NCBI GenBank assembly: GCA_029863585.1
Contig: JAOTVC010000006.1
Coordinates: forward strand, 1 to 42,825
Origin: Alphaproteobacteria bacterium
GTDB lineage: Bacteria; Pseudomonadota; Alphaproteobacteria; SMXQ01
Length of the DNA stretch: 42,825 bases
Direction of reading: 5' to 3'
Shown here piece after piece: positions 1 through 9,340 of the stretch (positions are counted from its first letter, which is position 1; each line of letters begins with the position of its first letter). Made by a program: the position numbers and the translations under genes. The notes beneath the pieces were generated by a model. That model was not told the DNA's origin. It saw only the letters and a list, made by a program, of their open reading frames with translations, and made no database searches.

Positions 1-235
1 ATAAGTATCTTCGCTAGGCCCGTGCCTCCGGCACCTACTGCCTCGAACTGCCGGACGGCGACACGGAAACCTGTCGAAACGCCAAGCGTCTCAACGGCGA
101 CGTGATGACCGAGACGGACGGGCTCGGGGCTGCCTCGGACAAGAAATTCGTCGTGCTCAAAGGAAATCCCAGGCTGCCATTGCGCTGCGCCGAAGTTCGA
201 GTGCGCCGCCACTTTCCAGGCGCTGCTGGCTTGCC

Positions 236-874
236 TCAACCGGTCATCATCTTTGGTATCACCGCCGCAATTCCGTCGATCAGGAACTGCACGGCGAGCG
301 CGGCAAGGACGATGCCCGCGAGGCGGCCCACCACGTTGACCCCCGTCACGCCGAGAAGGGTCATGAGGCGGGTGGCAAACAGGAAGGCGATCAGGCAGAT
401 CAGCAGCACGACCAAGATGAGCAAAAGGACGAGGCTGCTCGACACCAGGTTTCCCTGCGCCTGACCCATCAAAAGAATGACGGAGGTGATGGCGCCGGGG
501 CCGGCGATGAGGGGGATCGCAAGCGGGATTATGGCGACGTCCTTGCGGTCTTCGGCCTCTTCGGTCTCTTCCTCCGTGGCGGAGCGGATACCGCTTTGGC
601 GCGCCAGGATCATGTCGATCGAGACCAACAGCAAAAGGATGCCCCCCGCGATCCGAAAGGCCGGCAGGGAAATGCCGAGAAGCCGCAGGAAAAATTCACC
701 GGTCAAGGCGAACCCCAGCATGATCATGCCGGCGAGAACGATCGCGCGGAAGGCGGTTTGTTTGCGCATGGACGGCGACTGGCGATGGGTCAGCGCCATG
801 AAGATCGGCACCTGGCCGATGGGATCGACAATGACGAAGAGCGTCGCAAACGCGGTCATTGCAAATTCGTACAT
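236..874 (-). CDS. MarC family integral membrane protein (UPF0056)
   Basis: Protein MYEFAMTAFATLFVIVDPIGQVPIFMALT...LAIPLIAGPGAITSVILLM is characteristic of MarC/YchE; ORF 236..919 with likely internal start at 874. Confidence 0.9.
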   Translation of the reverse strand: MYEFAMTAFATLFVIVDPIGQVPIFMALTHRQSPSMRKQTAFRAIVLAGMIMLGFALTGEFFLRLLGISLPAFRIAGGILLLLVSIDMILARQSGIRSATEEETEEAEDRKDVAIIPLAIPLIAGPGAITSVILLMGQAQGNLVSSSLVLLLILVVLLICLIAFLFATRLMTLLGVTGVNVVGRLAGIVLAALAVQFLIDGIAAVIPKMMTG

Positions 875-1054
875 GACGCCTGGCCAACCCGAAACGGGCG
901 TCCTGATCATTCGAGGCAACCGAAGACAAGAATACAGAGAATCATTAATCCAGGCTTCAATTATGCTGATTGCCCTCCTCGCCGCCGATATTGAATCGCC
1001 CGGGCCGCCTGTTTACCCTCAATGTGTTGCGCGCATTCAACCGGGAGAACGACG

Positions 1055-2056
1055 ATGATCCGCATGGTTTCCATGACCTTTCTCGCCTTAGCCACGTTCA
1101 ACGTGGCGGCGATGACCGAAGTGCCGTTGGCATCGGCGGCGGATTACTACAAGGGCAAGACCCTGAAACTCATCATTCGTTCCGGTCCAGGCGGCGGATA
1201 CGATTATTATGGCCGGCTAGTGAACCGCCACCTCGCGCGCCATATTCCCGGCAACCCCTCCTCCACGCCGGTCAACATGCCGGGCGCCGGGGGCATCGTG
1301 GCGACCAATTACCTCATGAACCGGGCCAAGCGCGATGGAACGGAGATCGCAATCCTCAACCGTGAACTGGCCATCGCCCAACGCACCAAATCGACCGGCG
1401 TCAAATACGACGTGCGGCAGTTGATCGCCGTCGGAAGCGCCGCGTCGTCCACGTCCCTCACGGTGTTGGCGGGCAGCCATCCGGTCAAGACGATCAGTCA
1501 GCTCAGGACCTATGGAAAGACCGTTAAGATGTCGGTGACCGGACCCGGCAGCGGCTCCTACCAGCGGGTGGCGATGCTGAAATTCGACGGGTTCCCTGTG
1601 GAGATGATCACCGGTTATACGTCCAGCCAGGAACGGTTCCTTGCCATTGCCCGTGGCGAGGTTCAGGGCACCGTGAACAGCTACGAGAGCACCGCCACGG
1701 CGATCAGGGAATACGGGCTGACGGTGATCGGCTATCTCGGCAACGCTCATCCCGAGCTTAAGGGCGTGCCAAACTTGCGCACGGCGCTTTCGGAGAAAGG
1801 ACGCCAGCTTGCAAGCCTGATGGCGGCACCGATGGCCGCGGGGCGCCCGTTCTTCACCACGCCGAAGGTGCCCGCCGATCGCGTGAAGATCCTTCGCGCG
1901 GCTTTCAAGGCGGCGCTGTCGGATCCCAAGCTGCTGGCCGAGGCCAAGAAAGCCAAGCGTTCGATTTCCTGGACCGACCCCTTGGAGATCGAGAGCATCA
2001 ATCGCGACATCCTCAATGCCACCGACGATGTGATCAAGACGTTCAAGAACATGTAG
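1055..2056 (+). CDS. TctC-like tripartite tricarboxylate transporter substrate-binding protein (copy 1)
   Basis: Signal peptide followed by YYKGKTLKLIIRSGPGGGYDYYGRLVNRHL...NMPGAGGIVATNYL; paralogous to 4367..5386. Confidence 0.8.
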   Translation: MIRMVSMTFLALATFNVAAMTEVPLASAADYYKGKTLKLIIRSGPGGGYDYYGRLVNRHLARHIPGNPSSTPVNMPGAGGIVATNYLMNRAKRDGTEIAILNRELAIAQRTKSTGVKYDVRQLIAVGSAASSTSLTVLAGSHPVKTISQLRTYGKTVKMSVTGPGSGSYQRVAMLKFDGFPVEMITGYTSSQERFLAIARGEVQGTVNSYESTATAIREYGLTVIGYLGNAHPELKGVPNLRTALSEKGRQLASLMAAPMAAGRPFFTTPKVPADRVKILRAAFKAALSDPKLLAEAKKAKRSISWTDPLEIESINRDILNATDDVIKTFKNM

Positions 2057-2132
2057 TGGCGGTCCGATCCTGCTATCCTGCCCGTAAGAGGCGGCGGCAC
2101 CGTGCCCCGCCGAATTCAGGGGAGCATCCTGC

Positions 2133-2900
2133 ATGGCGGGGAAAGGCATCAATCTTGACGGCCAGGTGGCCATCGTCACAGGCGCAGCGATCAATACCGG
2201 GCGCGTCATCGCCAAGATGTTGGCGGGCGCCGGGGCTGCCGTGGTGGTGAACTATTTGACGTCCGCGGACGCGGCGGCGGAGACCGTCAGGGAAATCGAG
2301 GCCGACGGCGGTCGGGCTTTCGCCCATAGTGCCGACGTTCGGGACCTCGCTCAGGTCAAGGAGATGGTGGCCGAAACGGTTTCACGGTTCGGCGGGCTCG
2401 ATATCCTGATCAACAACGCCAATATCCGCAGCTACCGTCCGCTGATGGAACTGACGGACGAAGAATGGCGCGCGACGCTGATGACTGCGCTCGACGGGCC
2501 GTTCCACTGCATCCAGAGTTCCGTTCCCCACATGATCGAACGCGGCAAGGGCACCATCGTCAATATCGGCGGCGGGTCCGGCCATTCCGGGGTCGCCAAC
2601 CGCTGCCACGTGACCACGGCCAAGGCGGGGGTCGCGGGACTGACCGGTGGCCTGGCGGCGGAGTTGGCGCCCCACAACATCACCGTCAATTGCATCGTGC
2701 CGGGTCGGGTCGATACGGTGAAGAAGCCGGCCGGCGAGCGTAACGAACACCGCACCGACCGCGGCGACAGCCCCATGGGCCGGTCGGCGGAGCCGGAGGA
2801 GATTGCCGATCTCGCGCTCTACCTTTGCGGCGACGGCTGCCGCTACATGAGCGGCCAGATGCTCCACGTCAACGGCGCGCGCTACATCACCATCGCCTGA
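2133..2900 (+). CDS. SDR family oxidoreductase
   Basis: GQVAIVTGAAINTGRVIAKMLAGAGA nucleotide-binding start, NNAN motif, GGLAAELAPHNITVNCIVPG. Confidence 0.85.
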   Translation: MAGKGINLDGQVAIVTGAAINTGRVIAKMLAGAGAAVVVNYLTSADAAAETVREIEADGGRAFAHSADVRDLAQVKEMVAETVSRFGGLDILINNANIRSYRPLMELTDEEWRATLMTALDGPFHCIQSSVPHMIERGKGTIVNIGGGSGHSGVANRCHVTTAKAGVAGLTGGLAAELAPHNITVNCIVPGRVDTVKKPAGERNEHRTDRGDSPMGRSAEPEEIADLALYLCGDGCRYMSGQMLHVNGARYITIA

Positions 2901-2912
2901 CAAGGAAAAGAA

Positions 2913-2928
2913 GCCCCGCGTTTGGGGC
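2913..2928 (-). terminator. Possible hairpin terminator between convergent SDR and CoA-transferase genes
   Basis: GCCCC-GCGTTT-GGGGC hairpin; on the minus strand followed by TTCTTTTCC. Confidence 0.4.
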
Positions 2929-2936
2929 GGACCCAC

Positions 2937-4148
2937 CTATTCGGCCGCCGCGCCCTGCTCTTCCCGGCCGGCCACGACTCCGTCGCGCATCATTGTCGCG
3001 ATCTCTTCGGCGCTGAACCCGAATTCCGCGAGCACCTCCTCCGTGTTCTCGCCGTATTCCGGAATCGCCGTCCAGTTTTCGGTCGGTGTGCGCGACAGGC
3101 GGAAGGCCTGAGTCAACAGCTTGAAATCCCCCATGGAGGGCGAATGCAACTCCTGGGCAAGGTCGAGGTGCCGCACCTGGGGGTCGTCGAAGGTCTGATC
3201 CATGGTGAAGACCGGGCCTGATGGAATGTCGGAGGCCTCGAGCCTTTGCAGCATTTCCTCCGTGCTGAATCTAGCCATGGCCTCGGCAATCATGCCGTTG
3301 CATTCCTCGCGATGGGCGCGGCGGGCTTCGCGGGTGTCGAAGCGAGGGTCGTCTGCGGCATCTTCGCGTTCGATGGCGCGGCAGAGATCGGGCCACATGC
3401 GGGGCATGATCGAAATGCTGACATAGCCGTCCGACGTCTTGTAGGTGTTGGTCGGCACCCCGGTGGGATGCTCGTTGCCGACCTGCTTGGGCACGATGCC
3501 GTTGACCAGGTAACGGGCGGCGTGGATGTCCATCATCGACAGAAGCGCTTCCATCAGGGAGGTCTGAACCCATTGCCCTTGGCCGGAACGTTCGCGTTCG
3601 TAAAGTGCCGTCAGAATGCCGATGGCGCAGAACAGGCCGGCGGCGACGTCGGCGATGGCGATGCCGGCGCGGATCGGTCCCCGCCCCGGTTCGCCGGTCA
3701 CCGACATGAACCCCGACATGCCCTGGACGATCTGATCGAGGCCCGGACGGTCGCGGTAGGGCCCGTCCTGGCCGAAGGCGGATACGCTACCTAAGATGAT
3801 GCGGGGGTTGACCTTCTTCAGGGATTCGTAATCGAAGCCGAGCTTGTCCTTGACCCGCGGGCGGAAGTTTTCCACCACCACGTCGGCCTGTTCCACCATG
3901 CGGTCGAGCACTTTGCGTCCCGGCGCTCCCGTCAGGTCGAGAACCATGGACCGCTTGTTGCGGTGCTTGCTTTGGAAATCGGCCTCGTAGCGCCCGGCCC
4001 AGTCCGGCGGATTGCCCGGGCGTTCGATCTTGATCACATTGGCGCCCCAATCGGCAAGCTGGCGCACGCAGATGGGCCCGGCGCGGGCCTGGGTCATGTC
4101 GAGGACGGTGAGGCCCTTGAGGGCGGTGGACGGCGCGGGCTGGACCAT
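2937..4148 (-). CDS. CaiB/BaiF (class III) CoA-transferase
   Basis: LKGLTVLDMTQARAGPICVRQLADWGANVIKIERPG...NKRSMVLDLTGAPGRKVLDRMVEQADVVVENFRP...QTSLMEALLSM; start chosen at MVQPAPS, the ORF extends further upstream. Confidence 0.92.
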   Translation of the reverse strand: MVQPAPSTALKGLTVLDMTQARAGPICVRQLADWGANVIKIERPGNPPDWAGRYEADFQSKHRNKRSMVLDLTGAPGRKVLDRMVEQADVVVENFRPRVKDKLGFDYESLKKVNPRIILGSVSAFGQDGPYRDRPGLDQIVQGMSGFMSVTGEPGRGPIRAGIAIADVAAGLFCAIGILTALYERERSGQGQWVQTSLMEALLSMMDIHAARYLVNGIVPKQVGNEHPTGVPTNTYKTSDGYVSISIMPRMWPDLCRAIEREDAADDPRFDTREARRAHREECNGMIAEAMARFSTEEMLQRLEASDIPSGPVFTMDQTFDDPQVRHLDLAQELHSPSMGDFKLLTQAFRLSRTPTENWTAIPEYGENTEEVLAEFGFSAEEIATMMRDGVVAGREEQGAAAE

Positions 4149-4366
4149 GAATCGTTCCCTCGGATCATTCTTGTTCGTTGTCCTGGAAGTGGGCTCGACT
4201 GCAAGGCTACAGGGGGCAAGTGATCCTGTCCATATCGCGCATTTTTTAGGTTCCCGGATCGCAGAGTCGCCAGGCGCGGCGGCCGATCGTTGACAGGCCA
4301 CCTGCGAGCCCTCATGCTGGTGCGAACCTGTAACCGAAAATCGCTGGTTCATTGGGAGGCTAAAGC

Positions 4367-5386
4367 ATGAAATTCGGAAAACACGAGTATTTCACGATCG
4401 TTTCGCTGGCAGGACTTGGCGTTATCGCCGTAGGGGCCGCCCAAGGGCCGGCGTTTGCGGCCGACGGCTTTTACAAAGGCAAGACGCTTCGGGTGATCAT
4501 CCGTTCCAGCCCCGGCGGCGGCAACGACTATTACGGCCGTTTGATGGCGCGCCACATGCCGCGCCATATCCCCGACAATCCCAATTCGATTCCGATCAAC
4601 ATGAAGGGTGCGGGCGGCATCGTCGCGGCCAATTACCTGCACAACCGGGCCAAACGGGACGGCACGGAGATCGCCATTCTCAGCCGTGCCATCGCGGTGG
4701 TGCAGCGGACCAAGACAAAGGGCGTGTTGTATGACGTCAACAAACTGATCCCGCTGGGCAGCACGGCGTCCAACACCGCCGTATTCTTGGTGGCGCAGAA
4801 ATCGAAACTCATGTCCTTGAAGGATATCAAGCGGGGTGGCCGGGTGATCACTGTCGGCACCACGGGTCCCGGGGGCGGTGCCTATCAGCGCTCCATGGTC
4901 ATGAAGCTCGACGGTTTCCCGATGAAGATCATCACCGGCTACGGCTCCAACGGGGAAAAGGTCCTTTCGGTCGCGCGCGGCGATGTGGAAATGACGGCGG
5001 GCAGCTATGAGACCATGCGGACCAATATCAAGGAGGAAAAATTCCGAATCATCGGCAAGCTGGGGGCCGATCATCCCGAGATCCCCAAGGGGACCGTCGA
5101 CCTGCGCGACGTCGTTTCGCCCGATCGCAAGGCGCTGGCCAGCTTGCTGGTCGCACCTCTTGAAGCGGGCCGTCCCTTCTACACCACGCCCGGGGTGCCG
5201 GCCGACCGCGTCAAGATCCTGCGTGCCGCGTTCGTGGCCGCGCTGAAGGATCCGAAGCTTCTGGCCGAAGCCAAGAAGGCCAAGAAGGGCATCGAGCCGT
5301 TGACCTGGCAGCAGATGGTGAAGACCAACAAAGAAATCCTTGGGGCGTCGGACGAGATCATGGAGCAGTTTAAGAAGCTCATGTAA
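4367..5386 (+). CDS. TctC-like tripartite tricarboxylate transporter substrate-binding protein (copy 2)
   Basis: Signal peptide (GVIAVGAAQGPAFAAD) then FYKGKTLRVIIRSSPGGGNDYYGRL...MKGAGGIVAANYL; clear paralogue of 1055..2056. Confidence 0.8.
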   Translation: MKFGKHEYFTIVSLAGLGVIAVGAAQGPAFAADGFYKGKTLRVIIRSSPGGGNDYYGRLMARHMPRHIPDNPNSIPINMKGAGGIVAANYLHNRAKRDGTEIAILSRAIAVVQRTKTKGVLYDVNKLIPLGSTASNTAVFLVAQKSKLMSLKDIKRGGRVITVGTTGPGGGAYQRSMVMKLDGFPMKIITGYGSNGEKVLSVARGDVEMTAGSYETMRTNIKEEKFRIIGKLGADHPEIPKGTVDLRDVVSPDRKALASLLVAPLEAGRPFYTTPGVPADRVKILRAAFVAALKDPKLLAEAKKAKKGIEPLTWQQMVKTNKEILGASDEIMEQFKKLM

Positions 5387-5410
5387 TCATCTGAATATAA
5401 AAATTAATCT

Positions 5411-5445
5411 GGGGGCGGAACTGATTTGGCCGCCCCCATTTTTTT
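5411..5445 (+). terminator. Rho-independent terminator after second TctC gene
   Basis: Perfect 8-bp stem GGGGGCGG / CCGCCCCC followed by a T7 run (A then TTTTTTT), 25 nt after the stop codon. Confidence 0.88.
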
Positions 5446-5512
5446 GTGTCGGGACAGGCGTTCGGGATGGCCGGATGTGTCCATCCTTTGGCCCCATCGG
5501 GCGATCTTCAAA

Positions 5513-5570
5513 GCCTGTTAACCTGGCGTCTCCTTTTGACCCAAAGCGGACATCAGAACCTGTTCCTGCG
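5513..5570 (+). repeat. Left imperfect inverted repeat / degenerate palindrome flanking the GGDEF gene
   Basis: GCCTGTTAACCTGGCGTCTCCTTTTGACCCAAAGCGGACATCAG matches the reverse complement of 6711..6754 ungapped (32/44 by hand count); similarity resumes for about 11 nt after a 2-nt gap. Confidence 0.65.
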
Positions 5571-5647
5571 GCATTCGTAAGTTTCCTATTTATTAAGCAA
5601 CTCCGCGCTAAGAGACTTGAGATTTAGAATGGCTCAGGCGAGACAGC

Positions 5648-6655
5648 ATGGTGTCAGAAACTGACGGCGTGATGGCAACGAGCGAATCGGTTGCCTCACA
5701 TGAACAGGCGCGTTTGGAAGAACTGGAATCTTTCGACGTTCTGGACACGCGTCCCGAAGAAGCTTTCGACAGCATTACACGACTGGCACAGACCGCTATA
5801 GGCACGCCCATTGTTCTCGTGTCTCTTGTGGATAAAGAGCGCCAGTGGTTTAAATCCCGCCAGGGTCTGGACGCGGAAGAAACACCGCGTGACATCTCCT
5901 TCTGTACCCACGCCATCGCAAGTGACGATGTGTTTGTGGTCGAAGATGCCGCAGAACATCCTTTGTTCAAATCCAATCCCCTTGTGACAGGAGACCCAAA
6001 TATCCGCTTCTATGCGGGTGCACCGCTCAAGACGAGCAGTGGCTACCGGATCGGCACTCTGTGTGCGATAGATCGAGTTCCCCGTGGACTCTCTGATACT
6101 GAAGAGAAAATCCTCGTTGAGCTGGCATCACTCGTTGTTAGGGAAATGGAACTTCGGAAAATCGCGGCCCTGGACGGTCTTACGGGGGCAATGTCGCGAA
6201 GCAACTATATGACTTTGTGTAATAGAGAACTCGCTCGATCGAAGCGCCACGGCCATGACATGAGTGTGCTTGTTCTGGACCTGGATCACTTCAAGAACAT
6301 TAACGACACATACGGTCATCCAGCAGGTGATCAAGTGCTCAAGGTGATTGCGCGCCTGTGTCTGTCCGAGTTACGCGAGCATGATCTATTCGGCCGGATT
6401 GGCGGTGAAGAATTTTCGATGCTGCTTCCAGAGACGGGGCAGAAAGGAGCGATTGAAGTCGCTGAACGAACGAGAGCGGGAATTGAAGCACTGGATATTC
6501 TTTGGGTGGGTCACAGGATTCAGATCACCTCAAGCATCGGCGTCGCATCCATGAATGAAACAGACCACACAATCAGAGAGATAATTTCCAGGGCTGATGC
6601 AGCTCTCTATGACGCAAAGGGCGGCGGCCGAAATCAGGTTCAAGTACGATTTTGA
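5648..6655 (+). CDS. GAF domain diguanylate cyclase (GGDEF)
   Basis: N-terminal GAF (VSLVDKERQWFKSRQGL...FCTHAI...FYAGAPLKTSSGYRIGTLCAID); C-terminal LDLDHFKNINDTYGHPAGDQVL and RIGGEEF active site with REHD I-site five residues upstream. Confidence 0.95.
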   Translation: MVSETDGVMATSESVASHEQARLEELESFDVLDTRPEEAFDSITRLAQTAIGTPIVLVSLVDKERQWFKSRQGLDAEETPRDISFCTHAIASDDVFVVEDAAEHPLFKSNPLVTGDPNIRFYAGAPLKTSSGYRIGTLCAIDRVPRGLSDTEEKILVELASLVVREMELRKIAALDGLTGAMSRSNYMTLCNRELARSKRHGHDMSVLVLDLDHFKNINDTYGHPAGDQVLKVIARLCLSELREHDLFGRIGGEEFSMLLPETGQKGAIEVAERTRAGIEALDILWVGHRIQITSSIGVASMNETDHTIREIISRADAALYDAKGGGRNQVQVRF

Positions 6656-6698
6656 CGCTGCCCGACAGCCGAAAGCTATTCTTCCATCTCAACAGCTA

Positions 6699-6754
6699 CG
6701 CATGAAGAGCCTAATGTCCGCTATTGGCTAGAAGCGGACATGAGGTTAACAAGC
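6699..6754 (-). repeat. Right imperfect inverted repeat flanking the GGDEF gene; contains a perfect 9-bp palindrome ATGTCCGCT/AGCGGACAT
   Basis: Palindromic arms at 6714..6722 and 6733..6741; reverse complement aligns with 5513..5570. Confidence 0.65.
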
Positions 6755-6788
6755 CCCAGGCCTGCCAGGCGGGGGGATCGACAGCGTC

Positions 6789-7583
6789 CTAGGTTCCGGT
6801 CCATTGGGGCTTACGCTTTTCGTTGAAGGCGCGCCGCCCTTCCCTGAAGTCGTTGCTTTCGATGCAGGCCTTGCGCACCGCCCGCACCCGGTCCATGTCG
6901 CGGTCCTCGGGGTCCTTCATGATTTCGTCGATCATCGCCTTGGCGGCGATCACCGATAGGGGGGCATTGTCGGCGATTGCCGCGGCGATACCGGTCACCG
7001 TGTCGCGCAACGCAGCGACCGGCACAACCTGGTGGACCAGTCCCATTTGCAGGGCTTCCTCCGCCGAATAGCGCCGTGCGGTGATGAGAATTTCCTTGGC
7101 CCGGGCCGGGCCGACGAGATCGACCAGCATGCGGGTGTAGGTGAAGTTGTAGGCGTTGCCGAGCCGGGCCGCCGGGATCCCGAACTGGGCATCAATGGCG
7201 GCGATGCGGAGATCGGCATAGAGCGCCGTGGCGACGCCGCCGCCCAGGCAGTAGCCGCGGATCATGGCGATCAGCGGTTTGGACAGGCTGAGGTATCGGT
7301 CTTGCACCAGGCCCGACAGTTTGCCTTGGCGCTCGAGCTGCTCGGGAGTCGCTTCCCCCTTCTCCGTGCGGGAGATATCGGAGCCCGAAACGAAGGCTTT
7401 GTCGCCGGCGCCGGTCATGACGATGACGCGGACCTCCGGGTCGGTCTCGAAATCGTCGAGGATCGTCAGGATGGCCTCGCGCATTTCGTGGGAGATTGCG
7501 TTGCGCCGCTCCGGCTGGTTGAAAGTCATCCAGCCGATGCCGTCCGCCTTCTCCGCGATCATTTTCTCGGTTTCGAGTATCAT
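6789..7583 (-). CDS. Enoyl-CoA hydratase/isomerase family protein
   Basis: GIGWMTFNQPERRNAIS, GDKAFVSGSDIS, KPLIAMIRGYCLGGGVATALYADLRIA crotonase signatures. Confidence 0.92.
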   Translation of the reverse strand: MILETEKMIAEKADGIGWMTFNQPERRNAISHEMREAILTILDDFETDPEVRVIVMTGAGDKAFVSGSDISRTEKGEATPEQLERQGKLSGLVQDRYLSLSKPLIAMIRGYCLGGGVATALYADLRIAAIDAQFGIPAARLGNAYNFTYTRMLVDLVGPARAKEILITARRYSAEEALQMGLVHQVVPVAALRDTVTGIAAAIADNAPLSVIAAKAMIDEIMKDPEDRDMDRVRAVRKACIESNDFREGRRAFNEKRKPQWTGT

Positions 7584-7842
7584 CGACCGTCCTCCCCTTC
7601 TGCGGCGCCGGTGCCGGGTCCCGCACCGATGCTAACCCAGATCGCTGCCCCGCGCGAGGCGGCGGAGCGCGGCCGGCAACGGGCGTGGGCCCGCTCCTCC
7701 GTCCGCTCCGCTAGGGTTAACACCAGTGCCGTTGAAAGACGGCGCCCTTTGGGTTAGCGTCGGGCGTCAATACGAGCGGTACCGGAAACGGCGGCATGAT
7801 GCCGCACGAGAAAATCACAGCGGGCGGCCGGGGGGTAGTTAC

Positions 7843-9339
7843 GTGATCGATGCAGCCATAGAAGGCCTGATCGGGATTCTTCATTGGAAGGCGTTCCTTC
7901 TGATGGTGTTCGGGATCATCATCAGCTCGACGCTGGTGGCCATGCCCGGGATCGGATCCAAGACGGCCATTGCGCTTCTTTTGCCCATTGCCTTCGTTCT
8001 CAACAAGTTCGAGGCGGTGGCGCTGATCGTCAGCATCTGGGCGGTGTCAAACACGGCCAATTCCATCACCTCGATCCTGTTTTCGGTTCCGGGAGGCGGC
8101 GGATCCCAGGCCACCATCATGGACGGCTATCCCATGGCCAAGAAGGGCGAGGCGGCACGCGCGCTGGCCGCAGCCTTTACCTCCTCCGCCATCGGCGGGG
8201 TGATCGGGGCCATTGTGCTGCTGGCGGCGATCCCGGTTCTGCGGCCGCTGGTGCTGCTGCTTGGGCCGCCCGAGTTCTTCATGCTGGTGATGATCGGCGT
8301 GGCCATGGTCGGCGCGTTGTCGGGCAAGGCGCCGGTCAAGGGGATCATCGTCGGCGCCTTCGGGTTAGCCGTTTCCATGATCGGCGTGCACATGCTGACC
8401 GGCATCCACCGGTTTACGTTCGACCAGCTCTATCTGGTCGACGGCATCAAGCTGGTGCCGATGACCATCGGCCTGTTCGCCATTCCGGAGATGCTCTACA
8501 TGGCCAGCAAAGGCACCGGGATCTCCGACGTGCCGCTGGGCGATCTCACCTCCGGCCGGCGACAGGGGATCAAGGACGCTTTCACACACTGGTGGCTGAT
8601 CGTCCGGTGCAGCTTCATCGGCGTCTGGGTCGGCATCATTCCGGGCCTCGGATCGTCGGTGGCTGACTGGTTCGCCTACGGCCATGCCAAGCAGACCTGC
8701 AAGGGTGCGCGCGAGACCTTCGGTACCGGCGACGTGCGCGGAGTGATCGGCGTCGATGCCGCGACCAACGCCAAGGAAGGCGCGTCTCTCATCCCGACGC
8801 TGGCCTTCGGCATTCCCGGATCATCGACCCTGGCGTTGATCTTCGGCGGCCTCATCATCGTCGGCATCACGCCGGGCAAGGACATGCTGACCAAGGACCT
8901 CGACGTCACGTTCTCGATGATCTGGCTGTTGATCATCGGCAGCATCCTCACGACGATCCTGTGTCTCGCTTTCACCAAGCAACTCGCCATGGCGACCAAG
9001 TTGCGGCCGACCCTGATGATCCCCATGATCCTCGCCATGGCGGTGATCGGAAGCTTTGCGGCCTCGGGACGCTTCGAAGACGTTCTGGTGATGATCGCGT
9101 TCGGGACGCTGGGTTACTTCATGCGGGCCGCGGGATGGCCGCGCCCGCCCCTGCTGCTGGGCCTGGTCCTCGGCCCCATCGCCGAGCGCTACATGTGGAC
9201 CTCGGTCCAGCTCTACGGGGCAAGCTTCCTATTCCGGCCGGGCGTGCTGATCATTTTTTCGTTGTTGATGCTTTCGGTCATGTATCCGATGTGGCAGGAC
9301 CGGTACTTCAAGCGGATGGAACGGAACGTGGAGGTCTGA
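7843..9339 (+). CDS. tctA: TctA-like tripartite tricarboxylate transporter large permease
   Basis: GIIISSTLVAMPGIGSKTAIALLLPIAF...GIPGLGSSVADWFAYGHAKQT...LAFGIPGSSTLALIFGGLIIVGITPG; GTG start at 7843 inferred (ORF opens at 7726). Confidence 0.88.
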   Translation: MIDAAIEGLIGILHWKAFLLMVFGIIISSTLVAMPGIGSKTAIALLLPIAFVLNKFEAVALIVSIWAVSNTANSITSILFSVPGGGGSQATIMDGYPMAKKGEAARALAAAFTSSAIGGVIGAIVLLAAIPVLRPLVLLLGPPEFFMLVMIGVAMVGALSGKAPVKGIIVGAFGLAVSMIGVHMLTGIHRFTFDQLYLVDGIKLVPMTIGLFAIPEMLYMASKGTGISDVPLGDLTSGRRQGIKDAFTHWWLIVRCSFIGVWVGIIPGLGSSVADWFAYGHAKQTCKGARETFGTGDVRGVIGVDAATNAKEGASLIPTLAFGIPGSSTLALIFGGLIIVGITPGKDMLTKDLDVTFSMIWLLIIGSILTTILCLAFTKQLAMATKLRPTLMIPMILAMAVIGSFAASGRFEDVLVMIAFGTLGYFMRAAGWPRPPLLLGLVLGPIAERYMWTSVQLYGASFLFRPGVLIIFSLLMLSVMYPMWQDRYFKRMERNVEV

Positions 9340-9340
9340 C

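Noticed and set aside
1217-2215. 332-aa minus-strand ORF over the first TctC gene
   Set aside because: Antisense shadow of a well-supported gene; similar shadow ORFs (4349..5074, 15011..15883, 21493..22713, 29670..30941) treated the same way.
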